Below, in pieces: positions 6,345 to 14,211 of a stretch of 14,211 nucleotides of DNA (positions are counted from its first letter, which is position 1; every line of letters begins with the position of its first letter). Under the pieces are notes generated by a model, which ran no database searches, was not told where the DNA came from, and saw nothing but the letters and a program-made list of their open reading frames with translations. Position numbers and translations under genes: made by a program. Source of the stretch: Methanobacteriota archaeon (GTDB lineage Archaea; Thermoplasmatota; Poseidoniia; Poseidoniales; Poseidoniaceae); assembly GCA_018662715.1 (NCBI GenBank), contig JABJFP010000030.1, positions 1-14,211 of the forward strand. The letters are read 5' to 3'.

Positions 6345-9300
6345 ACTTTGTTAGGGCGTCAATGTACTGCCATCCGTAAGAATTCCATTGGTCTGGCGTC
6401 CATCCGTCTGGAAGACCAGTTGGTGGAATTGGAGGCGGAACAGTACGGTCAAGTCCGGGCATTGCAGCCATATTCGGTGCTGGAGGAGCAGGTGCTGGTG
6501 TGGCTGTCAAATCAGGAACACGCTTACTGGTTTCTTGCATTTCAGCAGCTACGACATCTGTTTGGTCCACTTCATCGTCTTCATCGGGATTGAGCATTCT
6601 TCGTTGCATGACCATAGCCCAAAGCCCAAAGGAGACAGAAATCAACGCGATAACAAACAGGGTGATGCTAAAGAAATCATCAGATACTTGTTGAGACAAA
6701 GCATCGCCATCACGTGCAGTCTCTTCCTTTACCATGAGAGAGTCAACCGTATGGCGGTCCATTTCCACACCATCAACAAGAACAAGAACTCGGTATTGGA
6801 CAGATTGACCAGCAGAAACATCAGCAATTGCCGGCAAACTTGCTCGCAATGGTTGACCGCTTTTAGCTTCCAAACTCACCTGGGCGGTTGTCGACCAAAA
6901 GCCACCATCAACAAGTCGTTGGAGAGCAAAGGTCACATCACCATCACCTGCGAGATTATCTGCGGCGACAAACATCAAGGCGGATTCGCCCTCATATGGA
7001 CTTGGATTATTCCATTGTAAGGTCGTGTTTTCGTGTTGAAGGTCGACCCGAGGACCGAGCAGAGCGAGCGGCCATGAGGCAAACGGGTCTGTCATTGCAT
7101 TCCCAAATGTATCAAACGGATTACCCGCTTCGTCAGAACCAGAAACCCATACATCAACCGTGTAGGAAGGTAACAACGTAGTCGCCCCTGAATCAGTCAA
7201 ATCAAGTTCACCGCTCCAAAAGAACTGAGAACCAAACGGAGCGATGTCCGGAAGAAGGACGCTACCTCGGGAAATCTCGGCTTCACCGGCCTTCACTCTG
7301 TAGTGGAGAAGGGCTGGCTCGCTGTAATCAAACCCATTTTCGTCATTGGTTTCAAGCATGACCTTCAAATTCGAGGCCTCCCCGATTGAAATTGGCTCCC
7401 CGGGAAGAACGGTATTGAGCGCGATTCCTTCAATGGTTGGCCTGATGCTGTCGACAGCCAAACGAACGCGAGGTTGAACTGGTGTTTCATCAAAGGCAAG
7501 CCCGGGAAGGTCGTCCATTGTCAATCTCAGATCAAGATGGCCTGAGCGAACTGAAGGAACGAGCAAGTCAAGACTGAATTCACCGTCGGCACGTGTTGAG
7601 GTTCGCCAGTTGTTTACGAAATCTCCAAAGACAACGTCAAAGGCGCCAGCAGGAGCTGGAGTCTCGTCTTCTGAAAACAATACTCGGCCGTTGACACGAA
7701 GTGCTTGACCTGCCCCGATAATGGTCTCAATGTTTTCCGAATTGTAGTGATTTTCACTGTTGCGAAGTTCAACTGCACGAATGTGACCGTCTTCAGTATC
7801 GAAACGGAAATCATTGTCCAAACTCCACCAGTCATCGCCCATTCCAAACTTCGTTTCAAAGCATGGTTCTACTTCTCCTTCGTTACAAGGTAGGTCGGTC
7901 ACAAGGACCTTCGGTACGAAGTGAGTAACCCCGTTTGTATCAAACGATTCCGGGAACTGCCAAGTAAGTTGGAAGCGTGCTTGAATCACGACGACACTCT
8001 CATTTTCAGCATCAAGTTCCACGGTTGAGTAGAGATTTGATACAGCGATGAAATCCGAACCTGTTTCCATTACAGCGATAGGGTCTCCGTTCTCGTCAGG
8101 TGCGAGACTGATGAACATTGAGGCTTCATCGTCATCCAAATCGCCACCAAGAGCGACTTGAACAAATTGAATATCATCCCATCCGTTTTGGTCACTGATG
8201 AGGATGCGTGCTGTATATGGAATACCCGGGTGGAGTGGTTCGTAATCATCATGCCCAAGAATGGACGAATTCCCCAGGTCAACCATCGGCTCAAATTCTT
8301 GACGGATGATGTATGTTGATAGGTCGGCAGACCAATCGGGGAGTACTTCACCTGGTCGGTATCCGCAGACGATGTTGGTAGCGGGGCACACCGGACCTCC
8401 TCCCATAGCAATCTGGTTATCTTGCTGATCTTTTCCGGTGATGAAGTATGACACTCGCTGTTCGTGGAGCAACATAGAATCATCAATCAGTCCTTCAAAG
8501 ATGTTGAGGCCACCAACCCTTGTCTCTGGCGAGGAAAGGGTCTTTCGTTGGTACTCATCTTCGTTAGGCAATCCATCAAAGTTGTAATCGTTGCATCCAA
8601 TCGCATCGCTGGCTCGGCAACCGACCCAATAATTCAGCGTAATTTGCTGCGGTGGGTCTACTGAATCTTGGATCACCAATGAAACGGCTTGTCCCACACC
8701 TGTAGAACCTGCATGGCGCTCTTCTCCATCAGATGGAGTTGCAGTTAGAACCAGAGGTGAATTACCGTCAAGAATCAATCGAATAGAATTGTAGCCAGGG
8801 TTAGAATAGGTTGAACCGTTTTCCAAATCAACGGCTTGGACATAGAAGATCATTCCACCTGGTGCTGATTCAATAGGGGAAACAAAGGTCAAATTATAAT
8901 CTCCAAATGCAGGGTTAATTTCCTCATGAAGCAAGACTGATGCTCCGAGAGGGTCTCCGTCATACGTGACATTCTGCCCCATTACACGCAAACTAAAGCT
9001 GCCTGCTGGAGGCATGAGTTGAGAATCTTGGAAATGAAGACCTCCTGCGAAACTGAGGTTGAATCCACCCCGCACCCAATCCATTGGGTACAATTGGCGG
9101 CCTGTTTCTTCCCAAACCTGAAGCCCGTCGAGTTGAATGTCGTTTTCAATAACGAGATCCATACTGCTGGTATCCCACCGATTCACTGCCACTCCAAGGT
9201 CGTCCTTTACCGTGATAATGGCTTCAAGGTCGGTTTCATCGTTCCAGCTCCAATTGACCTTTGTAGGGACCCATATGGAAACAACGCCGAGGGCATCAAC

Positions 9301-11724
9301 CGTTGAAGTACAGTTACCAGTATCAAACACAACGATTCCTCCCGCATCACTATTTGTGGTACAGGAATCACCTCTCTCCCAAGTGAATGAAGGGTTTGAA
9401 CCGTGTGTGTGGTTTAGTTCGATTATGGCTTCTGTGACTCGGTCGACATCGTCACCTGGGGCAACCCGAGTGATGAGGTTACGGTATGCACCATCGGGTG
9501 ACGCCAATCCGCCTTCAAAAGAGGCGTCAATGGCACGTGTTTGCATGGCGTAAGTTACATCGATATTCGAAACACGGATACGCCCGGAGGAAGCAGCCTT
9601 GATTTCAATTGGAATTTCAAGCATGCCTTCTCCGTTTTCAGGAATGTAGTCGTTGAAGGCATCAATCATCGTTGGTGCCTTCTTCACAATAACACCCACT
9701 TGAGAGTCATCGGTTGCAACTACTGCTGATTCATTAAGGAAAATCATGGCTTCCCAATCGTATACACCATCACCGCCAATGTCAAGCATCGGCCGGTCGG
9801 GATATCCCTCTTCGTACCAAAGGATGAAACTTTCAAGGGTTGGAGTGACAGAAGTGTCGTTGGTGGTCATGAAGATTGCATAGCGCAATGTGTTACCTGC
9901 AGCATCTGTTGAGAAACTTGTTTCAACATTATTTTGTGCATCAAGCCAAGTGCTTCCATTATCGTTAGAAACTACAACCTGAACTGTAGTTCCAGCAGGA
10001 ACATCTGCAACCCATGCTGGTCGTACTTTACCGACCTTTGTGCCAGTGTTGTAGTGCGGTGAGGTCCAATCTCCGGAAGTAGCATAAGCCGTTGCTGCGT
10101 CAATATCAATCCACCAAGATACTGCAGTTGAGCCAATCAATTGTGCCTTCCATACCAGTTCTTTCCCTGGGTAATCAAAGTGAATCGTGGAGTTTGAGAC
10201 GACTTGCTCCCAGTGGGTCCCGTTGTCGGCTGAGATCCAGTAATCAACACGGTCTCCAATCGATGCTGCAGACCAGTAGGTCTGAACGTTAGCAGATAAT
10301 ACATCATCCGTATATTCTGTCACGGGGCCGTACCAGGTCGTGGTTCCAGGGGCAGGAGTTGTTTCGTACATCCAACCGGTACCAAATTCACGATAGTACA
10401 AGGAAGCGCCGGACCATGTTGAATATCCAGAATCAACGGTGATAAACCGGTCTCCATCAAACTGCAAACCGTAGCCTAATCGGGAGATTTGCCGTGTATT
10501 TGTCTGTGGGATGAGTGCTTGAGCAGAGCCTGATATGTCCCAAGCTTCCAGTTGATCCTTGTCGTTGTAATATGAATCCTTCTGGCAGCGCATGAAGAAC
10601 GTAGTTGAGTTCACCTCTAATCCACGAACCATCTGATTGCTTTGACCGCACTCAAGGGTACTCGAGGAGGAGGACGTGAAAGTGTAGTATTTTTCATCTC
10701 GGTCCCAAGTTGAAGTCCCATCACCGCTGAAGTCATAAGAGACAATTTTACCACCTTGATTGTGAACAACCCAGACTTTTTCTGTATCACGGTCGTATGC
10801 AATTCCGGTGTAATCTCCAGCACCCGCTGAAATGTCATAGGAGTCAATGCATGTCCACACACTGTCTCTTGAGATATCCATTTCTAAGACTCGATGATAA
10901 TTCACCGGTGCATTTGAGCCGTATGTATATCGGTATCCAGATAAAATTCCAAACAATCGCTCATCATCCGTAACGGTCCAATCCCTAAACCCATAATATC
11001 CATAATATGAGGATGAGTGTTTCTGTGGAAGATTGCACTGAGCTTGGTCAAGAGTAATGATAGATTCACGACTTGCGTTGTTAGGGTAGAGTCGGTGGAC
11101 AACATTGCTGAAGGTGGATGAAGACCATGTTGAAAGGAAAAGCCAGTCGTGGTGCTTGAGGATGGAACCTTGGCTTTGGGCCATGAAACTGGATGAGGTT
11201 TTGGTAATTTGCTGAGAGAACAATCCCTCTGTAGCGTTTGAGGTGTGAGGTTGACGAAGTGCGTAAGAACCGTTGTCCAACCATGCGTCTGAATTTAGGT
11301 CTGCTTCTTCATCAAACCCGTGCGGGTAGAACGATTCGCTGATTGAGTCCATGGCGAGTGTTAAGTCTCCGCTGCGGTCGTCCACGTTAGATTCTGAACC
11401 GGCAACCCACTGTGCTCGTGTATCGGAGACCACTTGTGACCATCCAGTTGCAGACGCACCGGATAACGTCATGCTAACATCGGTAACCAAAGCACCACGT
11501 GGAATACTGACCTTGGCTCCCATATCCGGGTTAGCGCCCTGGTAGAGAGCGACATATTCCGTTGAACCATCGTGGAACTCGTACACGTGACGAGTACCTG
11601 CTGCCGCCGTAGTATCCTCAGAAATAAAGGATGTTAGCGGACTTAGAGGAGTCGTTATCATCAAAATAACGAGAAGCCAAAAAGCGCCGCGTGAGAAAAA
11701 TGTATGCGTATCGCTACCCTGCAT
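6343..11724 (-). CDS. Very large membrane-anchored surface protein, 1793 residues
   Basis: Type I membrane protein: signal peptide (hydrophobic core about 14-27), about 1640 extracellular residues, one transmembrane helix (about 1687-1705) and an 88-residue cytoplasmic tail. In order: a beta-rich N-domain (45-95); a Tyr/Ser/Trp-rich stretch (190-455) that could be a beta-propeller; two related modules with Asp-box-like motifs, SADNGTHW (498-505) and SNDNGSTW (586-593), as in sialidase-type folds; a calcium-loop-like DYNFDGLPNEDEY (1046-1058); and Ig-like or carboxypeptidase-regulatory-like beta domains to about 1660. Twelve cysteines all lie outside, eight in close pairs (788/805, 1036/1044, 1113/1120, 1280/1288), fitting disulphides. 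The tail is acidic, then Pro/Ala-rich, and ends with GW (1774), QW (1779) and YG (1783), recalled from other Marine Group II surface proteins. No catalytic domain is recognised; binding or adhesion is the best guess. The ATG at 11724 follows an A/T box at leaderless distance; a GTG at 11739 is less likely. Confidence 0.92.
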   Translation of the reverse strand: MQGSDTHTFFSRGAFWLLVILMITTPLSPLTSFISEDTTAAAGTRHVYEFHDGSTEYVALYQGANPDMGAKVSIPRGALVTDVSMTLSGASATGWSQVVSDTRAQWVAGSESNVDDRSGDLTLAMDSISESFYPHGFDEEADLNSDAWLDNGSYALRQPHTSNATEGLFSQQITKTSSSFMAQSQGSILKHHDWLFLSTWSSSTFSNVVHRLYPNNASRESIITLDQAQCNLPQKHSSSYYGYYGFRDWTVTDDERLFGILSGYRYTYGSNAPVNYHRVLEMDISRDSVWTCIDSYDISAGAGDYTGIAYDRDTEKVWVVHNQGGKIVSYDFSGDGTSTWDRDEKYYTFTSSSSSTLECGQSNQMVRGLEVNSTTFFMRCQKDSYYNDKDQLEAWDISGSAQALIPQTNTRQISRLGYGLQFDGDRFITVDSGYSTWSGASLYYREFGTGWMYETTPAPGTTTWYGPVTEYTDDVLSANVQTYWSAASIGDRVDYWISADNGTHWEQVVSNSTIHFDYPGKELVWKAQLIGSTAVSWWIDIDAATAYATSGDWTSPHYNTGTKVGKVRPAWVADVPAGTTVQVVVSNDNGSTWLDAQNNVETSFSTDAAGNTLRYAIFMTTNDTSVTPTLESFILWYEEGYPDRPMLDIGGDGVYDWEAMIFLNESAVVATDDSQVGVIVKKAPTMIDAFNDYIPENGEGMLEIPIEIKAASSGRIRVSNIDVTYAMQTRAIDASFEGGLASPDGAYRNLITRVAPGDDVDRVTEAIIELNHTHGSNPSFTWERGDSCTTNSDAGGIVVFDTGNCTSTVDALGVVSIWVPTKVNWSWNDETDLEAIITVKDDLGVAVNRWDTSSMDLVIENDIQLDGLQVWEETGRQLYPMDWVRGGFNLSFAGGLHFQDSQLMPPAGSFSLRVMGQNVTYDGDPLGASVLLHEEINPAFGDYNLTFVSPIESAPGGMIFYVQAVDLENGSTYSNPGYNSIRLILDGNSPLVLTATPSDGEERHAGSTGVGQAVSLVIQDSVDPPQQITLNYWVGCRASDAIGCNDYNFDGLPNEDEYQRKTLSSPETRVGGLNIFEGLIDDSMLLHEQRVSYFITGKDQQDNQIAMGGGPVCPATNIVCGYRPGEVLPDWSADLSTYIIRQEFEPMVDLGNSSILGHDDYEPLHPGIPYTARILISDQNGWDDIQFVQVALGGDLDDDEASMFISLAPDENGDPIAVMETGSDFIAVSNLYSTVELDAENESVVVIQARFQLTWQFPESFDTNGVTHFVPKVLVTDLPCNEGEVEPCFETKFGMGDDWWSLDNDFRFDTEDGHIRAVELRNSENHYNSENIETIIGAGQALRVNGRVLFSEDETPAPAGAFDVVFGDFVNNWRTSTRADGEFSLDLLVPSVRSGHLDLRLTMDDLPGLAFDETPVQPRVRLAVDSIRPTIEGIALNTVLPGEPISIGEASNLKVMLETNDENGFDYSEPALLHYRVKAGEAEISRGSVLLPDIAPFGSQFFWSGELDLTDSGATTLLPSYTVDVWVSGSDEAGNPFDTFGNAMTDPFASWPLALLGPRVDLQHENTTLQWNNPSPYEGESALMFVAADNLAGDGDVTFALQRLVDGGFWSTTAQVSLEAKSGQPLRASLPAIADVSAGQSVQYRVLVLVDGVEMDRHTVDSLMVKEETARDGDALSQQVSDDFFSITLFVIALISVSFGLWAMVMQRRMLNPDEDDEVDQTDVVAAEMQETSKRVPDLTATPAPAPPAPNMAAMPGLDRTVPPPIPPTGLPDGWTPDQWNSYGWQYIDALTK

Positions 11725-11741
11725 ACTGCGTAGACACACGA

Positions 11742-11753
11742 CTTAGAATTTTA
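11742..11753 (-). promoter_or_regulatory. TATA-like box of the surface-protein operon
   Basis: The minus strand reads TAAAATTCTAAG, ending 17 nt before the ATG at 11724, with the A/T core at 23-28 nt. No ribosome-binding site lies before that ATG, so a leaderless message is likely. It probably drives the three-gene operon (large surface protein, 148-residue protein, metalloprotease). It is the best match among the three similar boxes in the window. Confidence 0.55.
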
Positions 11754-11774
11754 ACCATGCGGTTTGGAGTCACA

Positions 11775-11805
11775 TCAAAAGAAGGCCCAAACGGACTATT
11801 CCGTT
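11775..11805 (-). terminator. Terminator-like hairpin with T-rich tract after the calcium-repeat gene
   Basis: On the minus strand a perfect 6-bp stem, AACGGA and TCCGTT (11800-11805 and 11790-11795), encloses a 4-nt loop that contains the TAG stop codon. A T-rich stretch (CTTCTTTTG) follows about 8 nt later. Archaeal termination depends mainly on T-tracts, so this could separate the repeat protein from the next operon, but the stem is short and the T-tract interrupted. Confidence 0.33.
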
Positions 11806-14211
11806 GTTCTTGAATCGTAGCGAATCGGCGAGGAATCTCCCCGAACTCCGTCTTCTTCATCGTCTCGAACTTCAAACCAATCGTTCATCCAATCACCATC
11901 AGTATCCCAATTGGTTGGGTCACTTCCTTCGGCGAGATGGTCGTCATCAAAGTCAAGCATATACCAGCCATATTCGTGTTCACCTACATTTCTAACAGGA
12001 GGAGTATTTGGCGACCCTTGGTAGTATATCTCCCAGGAATCGGTCAGGTTTCCAGCCATAAGAATAACGTCATCACTTGGATCGACGGTGAGGAAGTTTG
12101 TGTCATAATCGTTGACGATGTATCCATATTGGCGGTCAATACCTGAGTATTGGTCCAATTTGAGATAATTTTGAATGAGCTCATCCGGTTGACCCAGCCC
12201 AAGTATTGCTGCCCTAAACTGCCATCCCTCTGTAACTGGACTTCCTCCAAAGGTTAGACCGCTTAGGCGGACCGCATTCGGGGATGAATACTCTGAAAGT
12301 GTAATAGCGTAAAATTCTTGGAAATTCGTGTATGATTCGTAGGTGCACCCTGCTCCACTACAGTCCCAATTACCATCTTGGTCAGGATCTTCGTTCGCAT
12401 CATTCGGATCGCTGGGGTCCATCGTAAACCACGTGAATTCAAGATCTGGTCGACCAAGAGTGCCTCCAGATCCGTCTTGTGAAAGCGGCAAACAGGAGTT
12501 TGTATTCGTATCACATGCTCCACCTGTGGCTACATCAATCCAAACAACACGGATGTCAAGATAGGAACTAAAGTTGTCATTGGATTCATTCCACGCACGC
12601 TTGTATTCGTACCAATCTGGAATCATATCGCCATCAGAGTCGTTGTCGCTTGGATTAGAACCGTACTTGAACACCTCACGCCCGTCTGAATAATTGTAAT
12701 CCTGTACGTGCGAGATTACTTCACCGTTCTCTACAGTCGTGATGTAGGAGATGCTATCACTATCGCTATCATTGCTGTCTGGACGCGTTTCATTTTCAAA
12801 TTCCATAAGATTCGTGAACGGCAATGACCCAATTCCATTTTGAATTACTTGACCTGAAGGAACGAGGGTTCGTTCATTCCAAACACCTTGGGTAGCTGGC
12901 ACATCAAAACTGCTCCTATCGTACCATCCATCATGGTCACCATCATAGTTGACATCCCAAGGATTGAGTGGATTAGCCGCCCAGTGGTTGATGGTCGTTG
13001 GATCATCCATCGCAAAAATAGCGTAGCAATATTCCCAGCCATCGGGGATGCCGTCACTATCGGAATCGGAATGAGTTGGATCTGTAACACCACGAAGACT
13101 ACGGTTGAAATTACCTGCATCGTAGGTGTTGATCTCATCCATACGGTCTTGGGAATCTGTGCCCTTCTTTACGAAATCAATGTAGAGGGCTTCTTGTGCC
13201 TGAATTTCACTAAATCCGAGTTCTTCTGTATACGCCAACATAGCATCTTCTCCGAAATCTACGATACCTAAATTTGCGGGAACAGTCCCTCTATTGAGGT
13301 AATTACCGTAGGTTCTGGATTCCCATTCACGAAGGTTGCTAAAGGTTTCATTGAGGTCAATAGTACCGTCCCCATTACAGTCGAAACTATCGCCATCAGT
13401 GTCAAGGTTGACGTCCCCATCAATCAATGGATTCATACTCCATCGATTCTCATCAAGGTCCCAGTTGGTGAACCAATACTCGAATCCATCATACATACCG
13501 TCTCCGTCTGTATCCGCAATAGTTGGGTCGGTCATACCCAAGATAACTTCAATGAACGCTGTTGGAGGTTCTCCTTGTTGCCAGGAGTTGAAGTCATTGA
13601 GGAGCCGCTTTCCACGCGTGTCTTTGGTAAAGAGGATGTTGAATACACGTTGAGCCTTTTCTGTGGGTTGCTGGAAGTCTCCGTCAATATGCATCAAGGG
13701 AGCATCGCTTGGATGAGCAATCCCATTATCTGGTTGTGCTTCAGCGAGATTGAATTCTTGAAGGTCTATGAGGCCGTCTTCGTCACCATCGAAAAGCCCA
13801 TCACCAGCAACAAGAGGATTGAGTGTCCATGTCTCAGCAGTGGTATTCCAAGCGGTGAAGAGAAGTTCAATACCGTCTAGCATTCCATCACCATCAGTAT
13901 CAACGTTATTCGGGTCAGATGTTCGCCCGCTCATGTTAATTTGGTCCTGAGTCATGAAACTGCCAAAGGATTTCTCAGTCGTAATACCAGGCCATTGTTG
14001 GAACGCATATGCCTGGCCAATGGTTGTAACAAACCATTGAGGTGAAGAGCGTTCGCTATTTGTTTCAGATAACTCTGGGGCGATGACGTTGTACTCTTCC
14101 CAGTTTGTCATCCCGTCTTCATCAGTATCATCCCAGCGGTCCGAAGAATCGAGTGGATTCAGGGTCCATTCATCATCAAGAAGGTCCCACCGTGCAAACC
14201 AAATCTCCCAA
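11796..14211 (-). CDS. Very large secreted calcium-loop repeat protein, 5' end beyond the window
   Basis: The C-terminal 804 residues of a bigger protein; the frame is open through the right edge (first whole codon at 14210), so an ATG at 14111 is internal. It is very rich in Asp and Asn and built of recurring units: DPxxxDTDGDGMxDGxE, then an aromatic stretch, W-x-x-NPL about 24 residues later, and often a second acidic DGDxDG loop ending in a Glu/Phe. In window numbering the first loops start at about 99, 228, 377, 520 and 764, and one more unit is cut by the edge. DxDxDG loops of this kind (thrombospondin type 3 / dockerin-like) bind calcium, so the protein should fold outside the cell. 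The visible part has no enzyme motif, no transmembrane segment, and ends in a plain acidic tail, so anchoring must be N-terminal, absent, or through a partner. The 71-nt gap to the next gene carries that gene's promoter. Confidence 0.9.
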   Translation of the reverse strand, partial: WEIWFARWDLLDDEWTLNPLDSSDRWDDTDEDGMTNWEEYNVIAPELSETNSERSSPQWFVTTIGQAYAFQQWPGITTEKSFGSFMTQDQINMSGRTSDPNNVDTDGDGMLDGIELLFTAWNTTAETWTLNPLVAGDGLFDGDEDGLIDLQEFNLAEAQPDNGIAHPSDAPLMHIDGDFQQPTEKAQRVFNILFTKDTRGKRLLNDFNSWQQGEPPTAFIEVILGMTDPTIADTDGDGMYDGFEYWFTNWDLDENRWSMNPLIDGDVNLDTDGDSFDCNGDGTIDLNETFSNLREWESRTYGNYLNRGTVPANLGIVDFGEDAMLAYTEELGFSEIQAQEALYIDFVKKGTDSQDRMDEINTYDAGNFNRSLRGVTDPTHSDSDSDGIPDGWEYCYAIFAMDDPTTINHWAANPLNPWDVNYDGDHDGWYDRSSFDVPATQGVWNERTLVPSGQVIQNGIGSLPFTNLMEFENETRPDSNDSDSDSISYITTVENGEVISHVQDYNYSDGREVFKYGSNPSDNDSDGDMIPDWYEYKRAWNESNDNFSSYLDIRVVWIDVATGGACDTNTNSCLPLSQDGSGGTLGRPDLEFTWFTMDPSDPNDANEDPDQDGNWDCSGAGCTYESYTNFQEFYAITLSEYSSPNAVRLSGLTFGGSPVTEGWQFRAAILGLGQPDELIQNYLKLDQYSGIDRQYGYIVNDYDTNFLTVDPSDDVILMAGNLTDSWEIYYQGSPNTPPVRNVGEHEYGWYMLDFDDDHLAEGSDPTNWDTDGDWMNDWFEVRDDEEDGVRGDSSPIRYDSRTTE

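Noticed and set aside
6388..7020. Plus-strand open frame of 210 codons inside the large surface protein gene
   Set aside because: It lies wholly antisense to a gene with a membrane helix and clear domains, its product has no recognisable motif, and it reads as compositional shadow.
11725..11739. Upstream GTG start for the large surface protein
   Set aside because: Only five residues would be added, no ribosome-binding site precedes it, and the A/T box would then be too close to the start.
13000..14200. Recurrent short nucleotide strings such as those spelling TCACCATCAGTATC in the calcium-repeat gene, considered as a DNA repeat or CRISPR-like array
   Set aside because: Spacing is irregular and in frame, and each copy encodes an Asp-rich calcium loop, so the repetition is at protein level.

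Overview
The window looks like a piece of a marine planktonic archaeon, most likely Marine Group II / Candidatus Poseidoniales (Euryarchaeota). This rests on an archaeal UPF0201/DUF54 protein, apparently leaderless genes with an A/T-rich box about 25 nt before the ATG, and very large Cys-paired, Asp-rich secreted proteins. One of these ends in a cytoplasmic tail with spaced GW, QW and YG motifs, which I recall from this group. The lineage call is an inference from memory and was not searched. Coding density is very high. No tRNA, rRNA, CRISPR array or mobile element is visible, and no stretch over 300 bases lacks a gene.

Left part (1-3100, all minus strand). A divergent promoter near 3070 drives a family 2 glycosyltransferase with a membrane tail. 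It is followed by a two-pass membrane protein with a C-terminal zinc ribbon, then dnaJ, which is cut by the left edge. The short gaps (55 and 57 nt) suggest one transcription unit. No dnaK or grpE lies beside dnaJ here.

Middle part (3136-5092). A UPF0201/DUF54 gene (plus strand) converges, with a 15-nt overlap, on a minus-strand gene that fuses a pyroglutamyl-peptidase I domain (complete Glu-Cys-His triad) to a MutT-like Nudix domain. Divergent from the fusion is a small two-pass membrane protein of unknown function. Its 3' end overlaps the next minus-strand gene by 29 nt.

Right part (5064-14211, all minus strand) is devoted to the cell surface. Reading in the direction of transcription, it starts with the 3' 804 codons of a very large secreted protein with recurring calcium-loop units (5' end beyond the window). 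A terminator-like hairpin and a promoter follow. Then comes a three-gene operon: a 1793-residue membrane-anchored surface protein, a 148-residue cytoplasmic-looking protein translationally coupled to it, and a lipoprotein metalloprotease with an HExxHxxG zinc motif. A plausible reading is a surface protein expressed together with a membrane-tethered protease, but no substrate can be read from sequence.

The most notable points are the peptidase-Nudix fusion, the surface-protein/protease operon, the Asn in place of the usual third zinc His in the protease, and a box shared by three genes at nearly fixed distance from the ATG, which fixes their starts.
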